Assembly: GCA_023853785.1 (NCBI GenBank)
Contig: JAJIRX010000024.1
Location: 1 to 31,382 of the forward strand
Reading direction: 5' to 3'
Origin: Psilocybe azurescens
Lineage: Eukaryota; Basidiomycota; Agaricomycetes; Agaricales; Agrocybaceae
DNA: 31,382 nt
Positions 1-10,914 of the stretch are shown here, piece after piece (within the stretch, counting starts at the first letter, position 1; each line of letters starts with the position of its first letter). Below the pieces are notes generated by a model. That model worked only from the letters and a program-made list of their open reading frames with translations, ran no database searches and was not told the DNA's origin. A program made the translations under genes and the position numbers.

Positions 1-231
1 CAGGGACATTTTTAAAATATAGATGATCCTTTGAGCAAAGTCACCAATGGTAAATCACGCCTCCACGGGTATATACCCTAATATGTGAGATCTGCATAAT
101 GGAGTTATACAAATCATGTTAAGAGGCAGATTATCCGCACTGGTTCATACACTTTTGAGAAACATTTTCCAACTTTGATAGAAAGCACCTTGTTTATAAG
201 TGTAAGACCAAGAACTTCAAAAATTACAGCT
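1..231. other. AT-rich flank, no gene seen
   Basis: This stretch lies downstream of the last stop codon of the minus-strand gene that ends at 232. It could hold that gene's 3' untranslated region. No convincing reading frame, RNA gene or repeat is visible. Confidence 0.4.
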
Positions 232-2944
232 TTACATAACAGTTTCCCAGGTATCAGACATAAATTGGTTTTGTTGAAAAATAGAAAGACCAGTATCAAG
301 TCGATTTTTTAATGCACGACTCAAAGTCTTCATCCAACTTGTAGCAATTATGCGCTTTTCATCCTGTAAACTTGGATGCTTTTGGCGAGCATGTAAATTA
401 AGCAAGTCTGGATTTTCTACTAGAGAAAAAAAGACTAGCAGCACAGTTTCCAAAGAAATATCTGGATTAAATGTTGTTGACACAAAATTGCTAAAAGCCA
501 AAAATGTAATATTAGGAAATGGTGTTGTTGGTCCGGGATGCTGATACACCAGGAAGATATGCAAGACAGATAAGCAGCCAGAATAGAGAAGAAGTAGAGG
601 TGATATAGCCATCAAGTAGATTGTTATAAAAGATCTGAAAAATCACAGTATACAAACAGTTAGATTTTAAAACATTTAAAAGTACATTGCATATATTTAT
701 ATTCTTCCTACTTACTGCTCAGATTGCTTCTTCTTCTTCTTCTTCTTTGACTTCTCCTGCTCAGATGTATCCTTTGATGAACTTGCTCTGACCTTTTCCT
801 CAACAGCAACAACTTTTCCTTCTTTAGCATCTTTCCATCATTATCCATCCATTCCTGTAAATTTTTCAAAGTATACCTTGCATCATCACCCCAGAGCTCT
901 ACTGCTGTCATGCTATCAGAATCCCCATTAAGCCACTTGCTCATCTTGGGAAAATACTGAGCAGCCCTTTAAAAGTTGGACGCCACATGTTACTCCATTG
1001 ACTCTTCCCAATGAAAAGCTCGATGACTTGCTTCTCAGTTGGTGGTCTGTCAGGCCACTTTGAGATTTTAGCCATCTGGTCAAGAGCAGCACTAACAGCA
1101 CAATAGCGACGATACTGGCCAGGAAGGTCTTTGGGTGGGTGCTGACGTGTCAGATCCATTGGAACCTTGAGAACAGAAGCAAGGGTGGACTCATAAGAAG
1201 TGAATGGTTTACGAGAAATAGTTTCTTCAGCAGCAGTGGTGTTGATGTTACTGGTTTCAACCTCACCAGATGTTGATATAGATAGTGAAGGAGAGCGAGT
1301 GTGGACCAGAACACTGTGTGGCGTGACAGAACGAGAGATAGGTGGAAGAGATGCAGCCTGAAGAGATCGAGCATGTGATGGCGCAATAGAAGAAAAAGAA
1401 ATCGAAGGCTCAAAAGAGCTCTATAGCATTGAATTAGTAATATTTAGCATGCTGAGCTTGTTATATAATACTCACACAAAGAATATGAAGAGTTTGTTTA
1501 CCATTATGAACTTTGAATGAAATTTCATCATTGGATTCCACTGCATTATTGTAGAAACCTTTCATGTCCCAAAGTTCATCTATAGCATCCCAGATAAGAA
1601 TACGATTTTCTAAATATAGTCAGATAGAAATTTAAATTAGTATGTATTATGAAAAACTTACTGGTGATTGGTTCAAAAAGACTAGCAACATTTTGCAAAA
1701 CTGGCCCTAAGTTTTTGTTGACAGTAACAGGAACCCGCATGCTAGGCCTCATGTTTGTTGCCTGAAGCTGAGAAGGATCCAAAACAGATGAATACAAAAG
1801 AACAAAGCCCTTTACTTTGTTGAAAATAGGTGAGAAATGAAGATCTTCATCATCAACTGGATTATAAGTCAATCCAACTGCTCGGCTCGAAAAATGCCAC
1901 CTGTAGCCCGAGAAGAACCTTCAGGACGAGGTGGGCTTTCCATAGTGGCATCTGTTTATAATTAAATAAATAAATAAAATAAATATAAATATAAACACCA
2001 ACCTTCATCAGAAAGCTTGTTTTCAGATGTTTTCTGCTCCTCTGAACTGATAGCAACTGGAGCAGAAATATCTGGAGCAGGCAAAGACATTGTAGTGGTT
2101 GAGACGAGAGGAGTAGGAGCATCATTGATGCTTGGGGCAGCAGCAGACAGAGTTGTAGCTTCAGCATTGATAGCTGCAGTTCCAGTACCACCAGTTGAAG
2201 AAATAGCAGTCAGAAGAGACTCAATTGTAGAGACTGGTGCTGAACGCCGATGAGGTGCAACTGAATCACCTCCTTCTGCCAGAACTTTTAAAGTGCTTTA
2301 AAGTATTTTAATATATATATATAAACAAAGAACAAAAACAAACTCACTGAGTCTGTTTCCTAATCCGCTTAGCTTCCTCAGCTTCAACAGCTGCATTTTT
2401 CTCTGCAGTTGTCCTACGCTGTTTGATCTGAAAATAAAGTTAGAAATAAATTAAAATATAGTCAATAACTTCTTACTTCTTGACCTCTTTCTTCAAAGTT
2501 GCTTTCCTCCCTCTTCTCCCCCTTTCCTCAACTTATCAACTACCATCTCCTCCAGATCTGGTAACCCTGCTCCATCCCTCCCCTCCTCCCCCTCCTCCTC
2601 CTCCTCCCCCTCCTCCTTCTCCCCTTCCTCCCTGTCCTCCTTCTCCCCTTCCTCCCCTCCTCCTTCTCCCCTTCCTCCCCTTCCTCCCCTCCTCCTTCTC
2701 CCCTTCCTCCCCTTCCCTCCTCCTCCTCCTCCTCCTCCCTCCTCCCCTCTCCTCCCTCCCCCTCCTCTCCCTCTCCTCCTTCCTTCTCCTTCTCTAGATC
2801 TGTCTTGGCTGCCCTGTTTGAACCAGACCTTAATCTCTTCTTAGCAGTCTGAGCAGCACTAGACCCTTGCCTCTTCCTGCTATTAGAAGCAACAGCAGAA
2901 ACAGCAGGTGTAGCTTTGGTGGTAGACCTAGTAGTAGCAGGCAT
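232..2944 (-). CDS. Spliced gene of unknown function, Glu/Gly/Arg-rich N-terminus
   Basis: Minus-strand gene; family not recognised. The ATG at 2944 opens a basic start (MPATTRSTTK, then KKRLRSGS, a possible nuclear localisation signal). Exons read by eye: 2944-2477, 2427-2348, about 2297-2003, 1951-1662, 1609-1476, 1420-716 and 634-232, with consensus donors (GTAAG, GTGAGT) and CAG/TAG acceptors. Exon 1 holds a Glu/Gly/Arg low-complexity block made of GAG/GGA triplets. Exon 2 reads IKQRRTTAEKNAAVEAEEAK, a probable helix. Exon 3 is Ser/Thr/Ala-rich and disordered. Exons 4 to 6 look like an ordered core (NPVDDEDLHFSP, RILIWDAIDELWDMKGFY, KWPDRPPTEKQVIELFIGKS, TAVELWGDDARYTLKNLQEW) and then a Lys-rich tail. 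The frame breaks near 1890 (exon 4), 965 (GGG run) and 835 (AAA run), and probably inside the GAG repeat. Splicing 716 to 634 is in frame and adds about 134 residues with a hydrophobic segment; unspliced, the protein stops at 712. Confidence 0.5.
2500..2800. repeat. Polypyrimidine tract (CCT/CTC triplets)
   Basis: About 300 bases that are almost pure C and T on the plus strand (G and A on the minus strand), built from CCT, CTC and TCC triplets with frequent CCCC. It lies in exon 1 of the minus-strand gene, where it would encode Glu, Gly and Arg. The long plus-strand frame of Pro/Leu/Ser here is its shadow. Tracts like this expand and contract readily and can form triplex DNA when mirror symmetric. 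Confidence 0.85.
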
Positions 2945-3211
2945 AGTGCAGGTGGTGAGCTAGCAGTACAGTGATGATGGCAGTTACGGAACAAGAGGCA
3001 ATCTGCGCTCAAGCAGAGAGTAATCTTAATATGGTAACTCATATAAATACTCCAAAATAAATCCAAGTTCACTACGAAAATTCAAGCCCAGTGAATACAT
3101 GAAATATATATATATATGCTAACTAAGGCTATATACATTGTAAAAAGTTAGCTATATAACTACATAGAGAACATCATGCAAGAGGGGACAGAGACAAGGA
3201 CAGGCAATGGT
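2945..3211. other. Intergenic stretch, possible promoter of the minus-strand gene
   Basis: This lies directly upstream of the ATG at 2944 on the minus strand, so it should contain that gene's promoter. It holds a short TATATATATA run near 3108 and no convincing reading frame. No specific regulatory site could be assigned. Confidence 0.3.
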
Positions 3212-3935
3212 GGAGGGGCGGGTAGCATGGCGGCCACAGAGGGGTGCGGCGGGGTGGCACAATGTGGGGGGCCACACGAGCTGGCAGCGTCGAGGGGGGC
3301 GGGGTGGCACGATGGGGGGCCACGAGCTACAGCGAGCTAAGGGGGCAGGTAGCATGGCGGCTACAGAGGGGTGCGGCGGGTGGCACGATGGGGGGGCCAC
3401 GCCACGAGCTGGCAACGTGGATGCAGCGGGTAGCGTGGCAGCCACAGAGGGGTGGCACGATGGGGGCCACGAGCTGGCAGCTGAGGGGGCGGGCAGCGTG
3501 GTGGCCACAGAGGGGTGCGGCGGGGTGGCACGATGTGGGGGCCACACGAGCTGGCAACGGCGGATGCAGCGGGTAGCGTGGCGGACACCGAGGGGTGCGG
3601 CAGGGTGGCACGATGGGGGGGCCAAACGAGCTGGCAGTGTCAAGGGGCGGGGTGGCACGATGGGGGCCACACAAGCTGGCAGCGTCGAGGGGTGGGTAGC
3701 GTGGCAGCCACAGAGAGGTGCAGCAAGGTGGCACGATGTGGGGCCACACGAGCTGGCAACGGCGGATGCAGCGGGTAGCGTGGGCGGCCACAGAGGGGTG
3801 CGGCAGGGTGGCACGATGGGGGCCACACGAGCTGGCAATGTCGAGGGGCGAGTGACATGGCGGCCAGAGGGGTGCAGCGGGGCGGCACGATGTGGGGCCA
3901 CACGAGCTGGCAACGGCGGAGGCCGCAGTACGACA
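3212..3935. repeat. GC-rich minisatellite, about ten units of about 77 bp
   Basis: Tandem array of a G-rich unit. Landmarks in order within a unit: GGGTAGCGTGGCGGCCACAG, AGGGGTGCGGCGGGGTGGCA, CGATGTGGGGGCCACACGAG, CTGGCAACGGCGGATGCAGC. Units start near 3218, 3296 (partial), 3345, 3427, 3490, 3571, 3648 (partial), 3693, 3773 and 3849. Two alternating endings (AACGGCGGATGCAGC and AGCGTCGAGGGG) suggest a higher-order dimer. Open frames of 243 codons (plus) and 289 codons (minus) cross it, because the unit has few stop trinucleotides in any frame; neither resembles a known protein and I do not call them genes. Confidence 0.85.
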
Positions 3936-4606
3936 TAGCAGCTATGGTGGCCCCATGTTGGGATACCCAACAGCAGGGCCACCGTCGACGGGCGACGAGG
4001 GACGCTGTGCGTGCTCCTCATCAGTGCCTCGTGCCGTCAACACGGGGTCTGCGCCTGCGTGGTTTGTTAGCAAAAGGAGGGGATAGGCGGGACGGTATGT
4101 ACTCACCTCCTTCCCGGTTCCTCCCAGGCCCCCTTCCTCCCATTTTGAACAGCGGCGAAGCGGCGGCTACCCGATCCACCTCGCAGACAGTGATGACGAG
4201 GCCGTCGCGAGGCGAGAAGGGTGGCGGCGGGTGAGGGACGGCAGCGACGGTGACGGCGGCGGTGGTGAAGAGGGCAAGGCGACGGCGAGAGAAAGGGAAG
4301 GGGGAGATGGTGGTGGTTGGAAAGAAAGAAGCAATTGACAGCACACGCATCCATTTGATGGCGATCGTGCCGATCGGCCGATGCCGGGCACGCGTGGCGT
4401 GTCACATGCGCCTGTGAAATTCTTACCCCGCGGACTGAACAAAATGCAAAATTTAATTTACAGGGAGGCGTTGCTCTCTTGTTTATTTAAATGTAGTCTC
4501 AGTTAATTGTTATTATACTGTGTCAATTTTTATGTTATTTTTTTGCAATTGATATTAATATTAATAACTAATGATTATACTTTGGATATTATGTTAATTA
4601 TTGCAT
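3936..4606. other. GC-rich to AT-rich transition without a recognisable gene
   Basis: 3936-4440 is GC-rich, with GGCGGCGG runs and overlapping short frames on both strands, none of which resembles a known protein. At about 4440 composition shifts sharply to AT-rich DNA containing short ATTAATA runs. I see no gene, tRNA or inverted repeat here. Confidence 0.35.
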
Positions 4607-4873
4607 CCAGTGGACTCCACTGGACTCCACTGGACTCCACTGGAGTCCACTGGACTGTGCTAATAAACATATTATTTGTTGTTATTCAGTGAATATTTAA
4701 GCCCCAGTCCAGTGGACTCCAGTGGACTCCAGTGGACTTGACTGGACTCTCAATCCACTGGACTGAGACTGGACTGAAAATTTGGCAGGAGTCCAGTGCG
4801 AGTCCAGTGGACTCCAGTGGACTGCAGTCCAGTTCCAGTCCAGTGGAGTCCACTGGAGTCCACTGGAGTCCAT
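4607..4873. repeat. CCAGTGGACT/CCACTGGAGT decamer arrays
   Basis: Two blocks (about 4607-4656 and 4703-4873) of tandem and interrupted decamers of type CCAGTGGACT and its complement CCACTGGAGT, separated by about 50 bp of AT-rich DNA. The unit can turn palindromic (CCAGTGGACTCCACTGG), so orientation flips inside the arrays. The left block opens with TCCAGTGGACTCCACTGG and the right block closes with CCACTGGAGTCCA, so the outer ends are inverted relative to each other, as in a small foldback or MITE-like element. Short frames crossing it on both strands are by-products of the repeat. Confidence 0.8.
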
Positions 4874-4929
4874 ATGGATTGTGTGGGGAAAGGAAAGACC
4901 TCGTGAGTCCTTGTTGCCGCTGTGATGTT

Positions 4930-5499
4930 TAGTGTGGGGTGTCTTTGTAATTGCCCAATACACAACACCCAATCAAATATTTATATTGATCAGTTCAATC
5001 TGGGAGGGTAAGCTTGTAAGGCTTTTACAATAACTAGTTTAGCAGAGTACAGACTTAGACAATCGCTCTTGGGTGATCACTAGTAGCTAGAGAACTCTTT
5101 TACAGGCAAGTACACAAGGCACTGAAATAGTAAGGGTGATCTCTCTATGTGAGGGTGATCACCAATATCAAGGGGGATCACTTTTGGGGCAAGTGTACAC
5201 AGGACACTTAACAGTTCTCTTTTATAAAACCCAAACTCCAACTATCAAACACTATAAGCGATCACCCGTATTAACACATAGTAGATCCTTAGTTCCTATA
5301 AGCAAATGGGCACACTAGTCCACAGTCCTTAGTTTACTATAGACAACGTCCTGAAGCAGTCGGATTTCTCTGACAGTTGTCCCTAGTTACTATGAGCAAT
5401 CACTAGCCTTTATAGGGTTCCCACCCATACTTAATAATCCCAGGGCAGTCTTACTATAGGCAATGTTCTGAACAGTCAGAGTTCTCTGACAGTTGTCCC
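4930..5499. repeat. Non-coding repeat with GATCAC motifs and a 116-bp tandem unit
   Basis: Gene-free DNA in which the short motif GATCAC, GATCGC or AATCAC recurs (near 5060, 5073, 5137, 5152, 5172, 5260 and 5396). From about 5334 a unit of about 116 bp starts (TTACTATAGACAACGTCCTG); a second copy starts at 5451 (TTACTATAGGCAATGTTCTG). The second copy is cut at 5499 by the copia insertion and resumes at 11247, so this segment and 11247-12800 were once contiguous. Confidence 0.7.
5495..5499. repeat. Left target-site duplication of the copia element (GTCCC)
   Basis: GTCCC directly precedes the left LTR and recurs directly after the right LTR at 11247-11251. Five base pairs is the usual duplication made by copia integrase. 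An uninterrupted copy of the same site (GTCCCTAGTTACTATGAGC) is present at 5379 in the neighbouring tandem unit, which confirms the empty-site sequence. Confidence 0.85.
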
Positions 5500-5825
5500 T
5501 ATTCGCGAGTGCACCGGCATGATAAAGGCACCTTAGGCACCGTTTGTCTTTTATTCACCATCATTCCATTATCTCCCCCTTCATTATATGTAGACTATAA
5601 TCCTTTATTCCATGGGAGATATATAATATCTTCCCTCTATGTAGAATACCTCAGTCGCTCTTATTCTGACTGAGGTATGTATCTCTTCTTATATGTACCA
5701 TATATCATAGATCTGATAAATTAGTAGCTATCTTATCTATTGTATAGGTACATATCAATGACATCTAGTCGCTCTTATTCTGACTGAGCTATCTTATCTA
5801 TTGTATAGGTCCAGACTTATCAACA
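5500..5825 (+). repeat. 5' LTR of the copia element
   Basis: About 326 bp, nearly identical to 10915-11246. It should begin TGTTG but reads TATTCG, so its first bases are altered; it ends CTTATCAACA, the inverse of TGTTG. It contains two copies of the phrase TCGCTCTTATTCTGACTGAG. It should hold the promoter for the retroelement transcript. Differences from the 3' LTR are a handful of substitutions and short indels, including CCTTCATT against CCTTCTTTTATT. Confidence 0.9.
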
Positions 5826-5836
5826 GGTTATGGGCT
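5826..5836 (+). promoter_or_regulatory. Primer binding site, half-tRNA type
   Basis: GGTTATGGGCT follows the LTR end CAACA directly. It is complementary, allowing one mismatch, to the anticodon stem-loop of initiator methionine tRNA (GCTCATAACC). Priming from an internally cleaved initiator tRNA is established for Drosophila copia and several fungal copia elements. The match comes from my knowledge of the tRNA, not from an alignment. Confidence 0.55.
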
Positions 5837-6022
5837 TTATCTGCTGCAATTGAAGTGGCATGATATCTCTGGACCGTAATCTACATCTTATCAGTGTGTT
5901 TCTTTTATCAGTGCGACTTTTGATCCCTTTCACAAATCTTATCCGCATTAGGCCATGGATACCTCCTATCAACATTTGTTGTCTCCTATCTTCCCTCATT
6001 TTCATTGCTCTACTCACTTGAA

Positions 6023-9000
6023 ATGGGTTCCGAATCTAAATCAGCATTAATCCTCCCTGATCCTTCTCATGTTACACGTCCATCCATCTCTGAGAAGCAT
6101 ATTACTACGACCTACAAAGGTGATCTTCTTGACAAAAGTGTTGGGAGCTGGAAGTCATGGAGCTGCACCATCAAAGACGACCTCACCATTGCTGGATTCA
6201 GCGCACACATTAATCCTAAATTGGCCAACCCCTTCCGCACTAGTCTTTCCCATCGCGGTCGAAATTGGTTGTACAACGATCAGGTTGCTAAGAGCTACCT
6301 TAGCCGTTATTGCATTGACACGAGCGAGAGAAGATTGATTCTTTGGACACAGCATTAGCATGCTGGCAGGCATTGGAAACATACCATTTGGATGAAGGGC
6401 CAATCAAGCAGGTCACCTTGATCCAAAGGCTCTAGCTGCTCGCATTCCACGAGATGAAACCATAGTCACAAAGGCTCGCGAAATCCGAGAAGATGTTCAC
6501 CGGGCATTCCAGATCCCTGGTGGTATCACGGAAGACGTCTTTATCATGATCGCCATCCTAAATGCATTGGATGATGGTCACGACCATACTAGCCTGCTGA
6601 TCCAAACACAAATGCAGTCTGCCACAAAGGAGAGGCCATATACATATGACAACCTCATATCAATCCTTGACCACAAGGTTCAGCTTATAGCAGGATCCTG
6701 ACAGTGTCAATCTGCTATGGAAACAGCAATTGCACTTGCTGCTCATGTAGCAGTGAAGGGAAATAAACTGCTGTCAACCTGCACAAACTGTGGCTGTACT
6801 GGGCATGCTATTGAATGGTGTGTAAAGGGCCAAACAGAGGTATGAAAGGAAAGACTATCACTGAAGCGAAGGCTGCTCATGCAGAGAAACATGGATTTAC
6901 CACATACAAAACATCCCCCAGCTCTTCCTCTTCCAAGCCAACTGCATATTCTTTCAAGGATCCATCTGGAAAGGCACTTTTCATGATCCAAGTAGAGCCA
7001 CCTCAGGCTACCACTTCCACCGACTCTATCACAAAGCCAGAATTTGCTGGCCTGGCATCCTTGACCCCAAGCAATTTATTACTTTAGAAGGATCTACTAC
7101 TGTGTTGACTATTGAGGAGATTGACACATTCAAATACCATAGATTCCTATCAACTACGGAAGATGACCTCAATGTCAACCTCAACTGGATGAAGAACTGC
7201 CGTAATTTTGATGTTGCAGGAGTGGCCATCGCTCCTGTTAATGTTGCAGTTAATTCTCTCCCTGTCAAGAATCTTGGTACATTTCCTTTTATCTCAACTC
7301 TGGGGCAAGCGTGCATATTTCTCCTGAGGTATCTGATTTTCACACCTTGCATCCTATCGCATTACGATCTGTAAAAGGTGTAGGCGGCTCTTATATCACA
7401 GCTCATGGTACTGGCGACATTGCTCTAAAATTGGACAATGGCTCTCTCATCATGTTAAAAGATGTTCTATATATTCCCCATTCCTCTGCTCGTTTGATAT
7501 CTGTTAGTCAACTCGCACACAATGCTAATGTATGCACCACCTTCAATGAGAAGGGGTGCATCATCCAATCCATCCCTACGGGCATCACTCTTGCCACCGG
7601 ATCCCTCCTTCATTCCAGCCTGTATTCCCTCAACCTTCATAAACCCGAAGTCAACCACTCCTTCATCAGCTCCCATGCACCTGACCTGGAAACCTGGCAT
7701 TGCTGTCTCGGCCATGCTAATTACCAGATACTTCAGAATATGGCTTGCAAAGGACTGGTTGATGGTATGTCTCTCACCAATATTCTCCTGCAAAGTGCGA
7801 CTCATGTATTTTGGGAAAACAGACAAAAACACCTGTTCCCAAGATGCGTGAGGAGGGGGAGGGACATAGGGTGACAAGAAAACTGGAGAAAGTATTTGTG
7901 GATCTTAGTGGTAAACACAATGTCAAATCTCATAGTGGGAATGAATATGTTATGGATATTATCAATGATTGCACTAGCCATGTGTGGAGCATCCCCTAAA
8001 GAAGAAGAGCGATGCTTTTCCTGAATTGAAAGCTTGGGAAATCACGCGAACTTGAAACAGGATTGAGAGTTGGAATTTACATTACCGACAACGGTGAGAT
8101 AGGGACATTGAATGAATTCAAGGCTTGGCTACGTTCTCAAGGCACAAAATTATTACTTACTGCCCTTATACATCCTCTCATATAGGGGCGTGTTGAACGC
8201 TTACATTGCACACTTATGAGCAAAGCTCGCACCATGCGAATTTAAACTCCCTCCATATCTATGGGATGAATTCTACCTTACAGCTGGTCACCTCCAGAAC
8301 AAGACCTTGACTTGATCAGTGGATGGCATCACCCCCACGAATTATGGTATGAATACCCTCCTGATTATTCATATATGCGTGAAATCGGATGTTGAGTGTT
8401 TGTACTCATTCAACCAGTAAAATCACACCCTAAAATTTATCATCGCTCTATCGAATGCATACTGGTTGGATATGAGCTAAATGCGAAAGCCTACATATGC
8501 TACCACCCATCTACTCAATGAATAATATCTTCATACCACGTCCAATTCTTCGAGTCCCATGATGGTCATCCCCGAGACTTCAACATCCCTACCACCACAT
8601 CCACACCTGTTCCCACATCCTTTTCTGAAATCCAGCGCACTGCTACATCCACCCCTACTCATGTCGACAACGGGGATGAGGAGGAGCAATTTACTAATTT
8701 ACCGCATGCCGATGATGATATCCTTACCCCGCCAATCACTGATTTTGACAACCTCAACATCCCTACATTACCACATAATCCCGAACCCGCCGCCCCTGCA
8801 CTGGATCAATGACGAATGTCATCAAGGATTGCCAATGCTGCCACTAAGACCAACACCCGATTGAAACTGGAGAAGGCCATGGAAGTGGTCTGGGAATCAG
8901 GGAAAGGAGGAGAATACAGCTGGATGGGATGAAGGATCGATGGGAGGAGATGAAGAGAAAGAGGGTTGAGGACATTGTTGAGGAGGAGCAGAGAAACAAT

Positions 9001-10738
9001 GCAAGGGTGGTGGAAACTGAAGCTGTTGATGAAATATGCGAAATCCTCAGCAAAATGTCTATAACTGATGAAGACAAATCTGCGCCTGCACATCTAGTCG
9101 ACCAGGTACTTGCTGCCATTGCCAATACCAGCTCCATTGACCCGCGTAACTTTGTGACCAAGGATGAACCACGCTCATATGCTGAGGCAAAATTATCCCC
9201 CAATGCTGCAAAATGGGAGGCAGATTTCCGCTGACGAAATTTAATCCCTGAAAGATATGAAAGTTTTTGTTTAATTCCTCCATCCGAGGTACCTACCAGC
9301 ACCAAGATTCAAAAAGGGGCGCCCCTATATTTACTCGAAAAGGAATGAACTTGGTGAAACCGTCCGCTTCAAGATTCGCCTTGTATTCAAGGGATTTGAA
9401 CAAATTTACGGTAAGGATTATACATCTACCACCTCACCTACAGCACGTATGGAGTCATGGAGGATCCTTTTACACATTGCTGCCACGCTTGGATGGGATG
9501 CGCAGCAGATCAACATCAAAACAGCTTTCCTCTATGGCCTTCTCCCCAACAATGAAATTCAATACATGGAGCAACCAGAGGGATGCATTGAACCAGGGTT
9601 TGAAGACCATGTGTGGATTATTGAGTGAGGGCTATACAGGATGAAACAGGCGGGTTGCATATGGAACAAAACAGTGGATCGAAGCAATGTGCTCTTGGGG
9701 GTTCACTCCCCTCAAAAGCAAATCATGCATATACTATTGGGTAAACAATGAGGGCACAGTCATAGCTGGTGTTCATGTTGATGATTTTCTATCTATCGCA
9801 AACCCCCAGCATAACGAACTTTTCAAAACTCAGATGCGTTCCATCTGGACTATATCTGACTTAGAGAATCAAAGTTTTGCATCGGCATCGCTGTTATGCA
9901 AGATCGTGCCTCACATACTGTATCCCTCTCACAAACTGCACTCATCAATAAAATTGTGCACCAGTTTGGTCAGAATGAATCTTATCCTCTCAGCATCCCA
10001 TTCGATCCCAGTCTCAAACTGTGTCGTCCCAATCCTAAATCTTTCACAAACGAGGAACAGACTCAACTCACAAAATTACCTTACCGATCTCTAGTTGGAT
10101 GCCTATTATACTTGGCCATCGGAACACACCCTGATATTTCTTACTCCGTTCAACAGCTATCCCAATATTTGGACTCATACTCATATGTGCACTGGAATGC
10201 AGCAATACATGTCGTTCAATATTTAAAAGGTACACACAAACTCAAACTGACCCTCGGTGGAAAATACAAGATCAATCTTCTAGGCTTCACAGATTCTGAT
10301 TGGGCTAATTGCCTGGACACCAGGTGAAGCGTTGGAGGTTTTGCCTTCACGCTCAGATCAGGACTCATTTCCTGGAGCGCAAGGAAACAGAAGACCCTCG
10401 CGACCTCATCCTGTGAAGCTGAATACACCACTGCATTTGAAGCCTCCAAGGAGGCCATATGGCTTCAAACATTACTTACCGAGATCAACCTGACACCACC
10501 AAAAGTGATGACCATCTTATGTGACAACACAGGCATGATCTGCCTGTCCAACGACCCCACCCTTCATTCCAAAGCAAAACATATTGATATCCATTACCAT
10601 TACCTCCACAAAAAGTCAAGGATGGCGCTGTCTCCCCATCATACGTTTCACACCAGTGATAACATTGCAGACATGTTCATGAAGGGCCTCGATCACGTGA
10701 AATTCATGCGCTTCCACACGCTCATCGGCCTTCAGTAA
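6023..10738 (+). pseudogene. Ty1/copia gag-pol polyprotein, multiply frameshifted
   Basis: Retrotransposon polyprotein in copia order: gag, protease, integrase, reverse transcriptase, RNase H. The ATG at 6023 opens MGSESKSALILP. Gag helices follow (WQALETYHLDEGPIKQ, AREIREDVHRAFQIPGG), then a CCHC zinc knuckle at 6780-6821 (CTNCGCTGHAIEWC). The protease motif at 7296-7310 reads NSGAS instead of DSGAS, so the catalytic Asp is lost. The integrase zinc finger (WHCCLGHANYQ) lies near 7695. Integrase core acids are VFVDL (7901), ITDNGE (8087) and RVERLH (8195), a D-D-35-E spacing. Reverse transcriptase shows TTSPTARMESWRILLHIAAT, INIKTAFLYGLLPN and the active site VHVDD at 9771-9785. RNase H shows GFTDSDWA (10292), SSCEAEY and LCDNTGM, ending at 10738. 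Frames change many times and stops occur, for example TGA at 10325 where the family has Arg. The copy cannot encode an intact polyprotein as written. Confidence 0.9.
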
Positions 10739-10914
10739 TAATATCTTTCATTTCTCATTTTCTTTGATTTTCTTTTGCATTTTTAAAAATTATTTTCGTC
10801 CCAATTTCTTTTTCCCTTCATAATTCACTTCTACCGTTTTTTATTCTTCTTTATTTTTATTCTCTAGTCTCCATGCCTCCATACAAGGAGGAGTATCATG
10901 CCAGTGAGGAGGAG
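10739..10914 (+). other. Copia 3' untranslated stretch with polypurine tract
   Basis: Pyrimidine-rich DNA follows the gag-pol stop; then come purine-rich stretches AAGGAGGAGTA and GTGAGGAGGAG, the latter touching the right LTR. By position GTGAGGAGGAG (10904-10914) is the likely plus-strand primer for reverse transcription. Confidence 0.5.

Noticed and set aside
2480..2797. 105-codon plus-strand Pro/Leu-rich frame
   Set aside because: Direct product of the polypyrimidine tract and the shadow of the minus-strand exon.
3212..3935. CRISPR-like array
   Set aside because: Contiguous tandem units without unique spacers in a eukaryotic context: a minisatellite.
3152..4021. 289-codon minus-strand frame as a gene
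   Set aside because: It runs through the 77-bp minisatellite; the opposite strand is equally open and the protein is a Pro/Ala/His/Cys repeat by-product.
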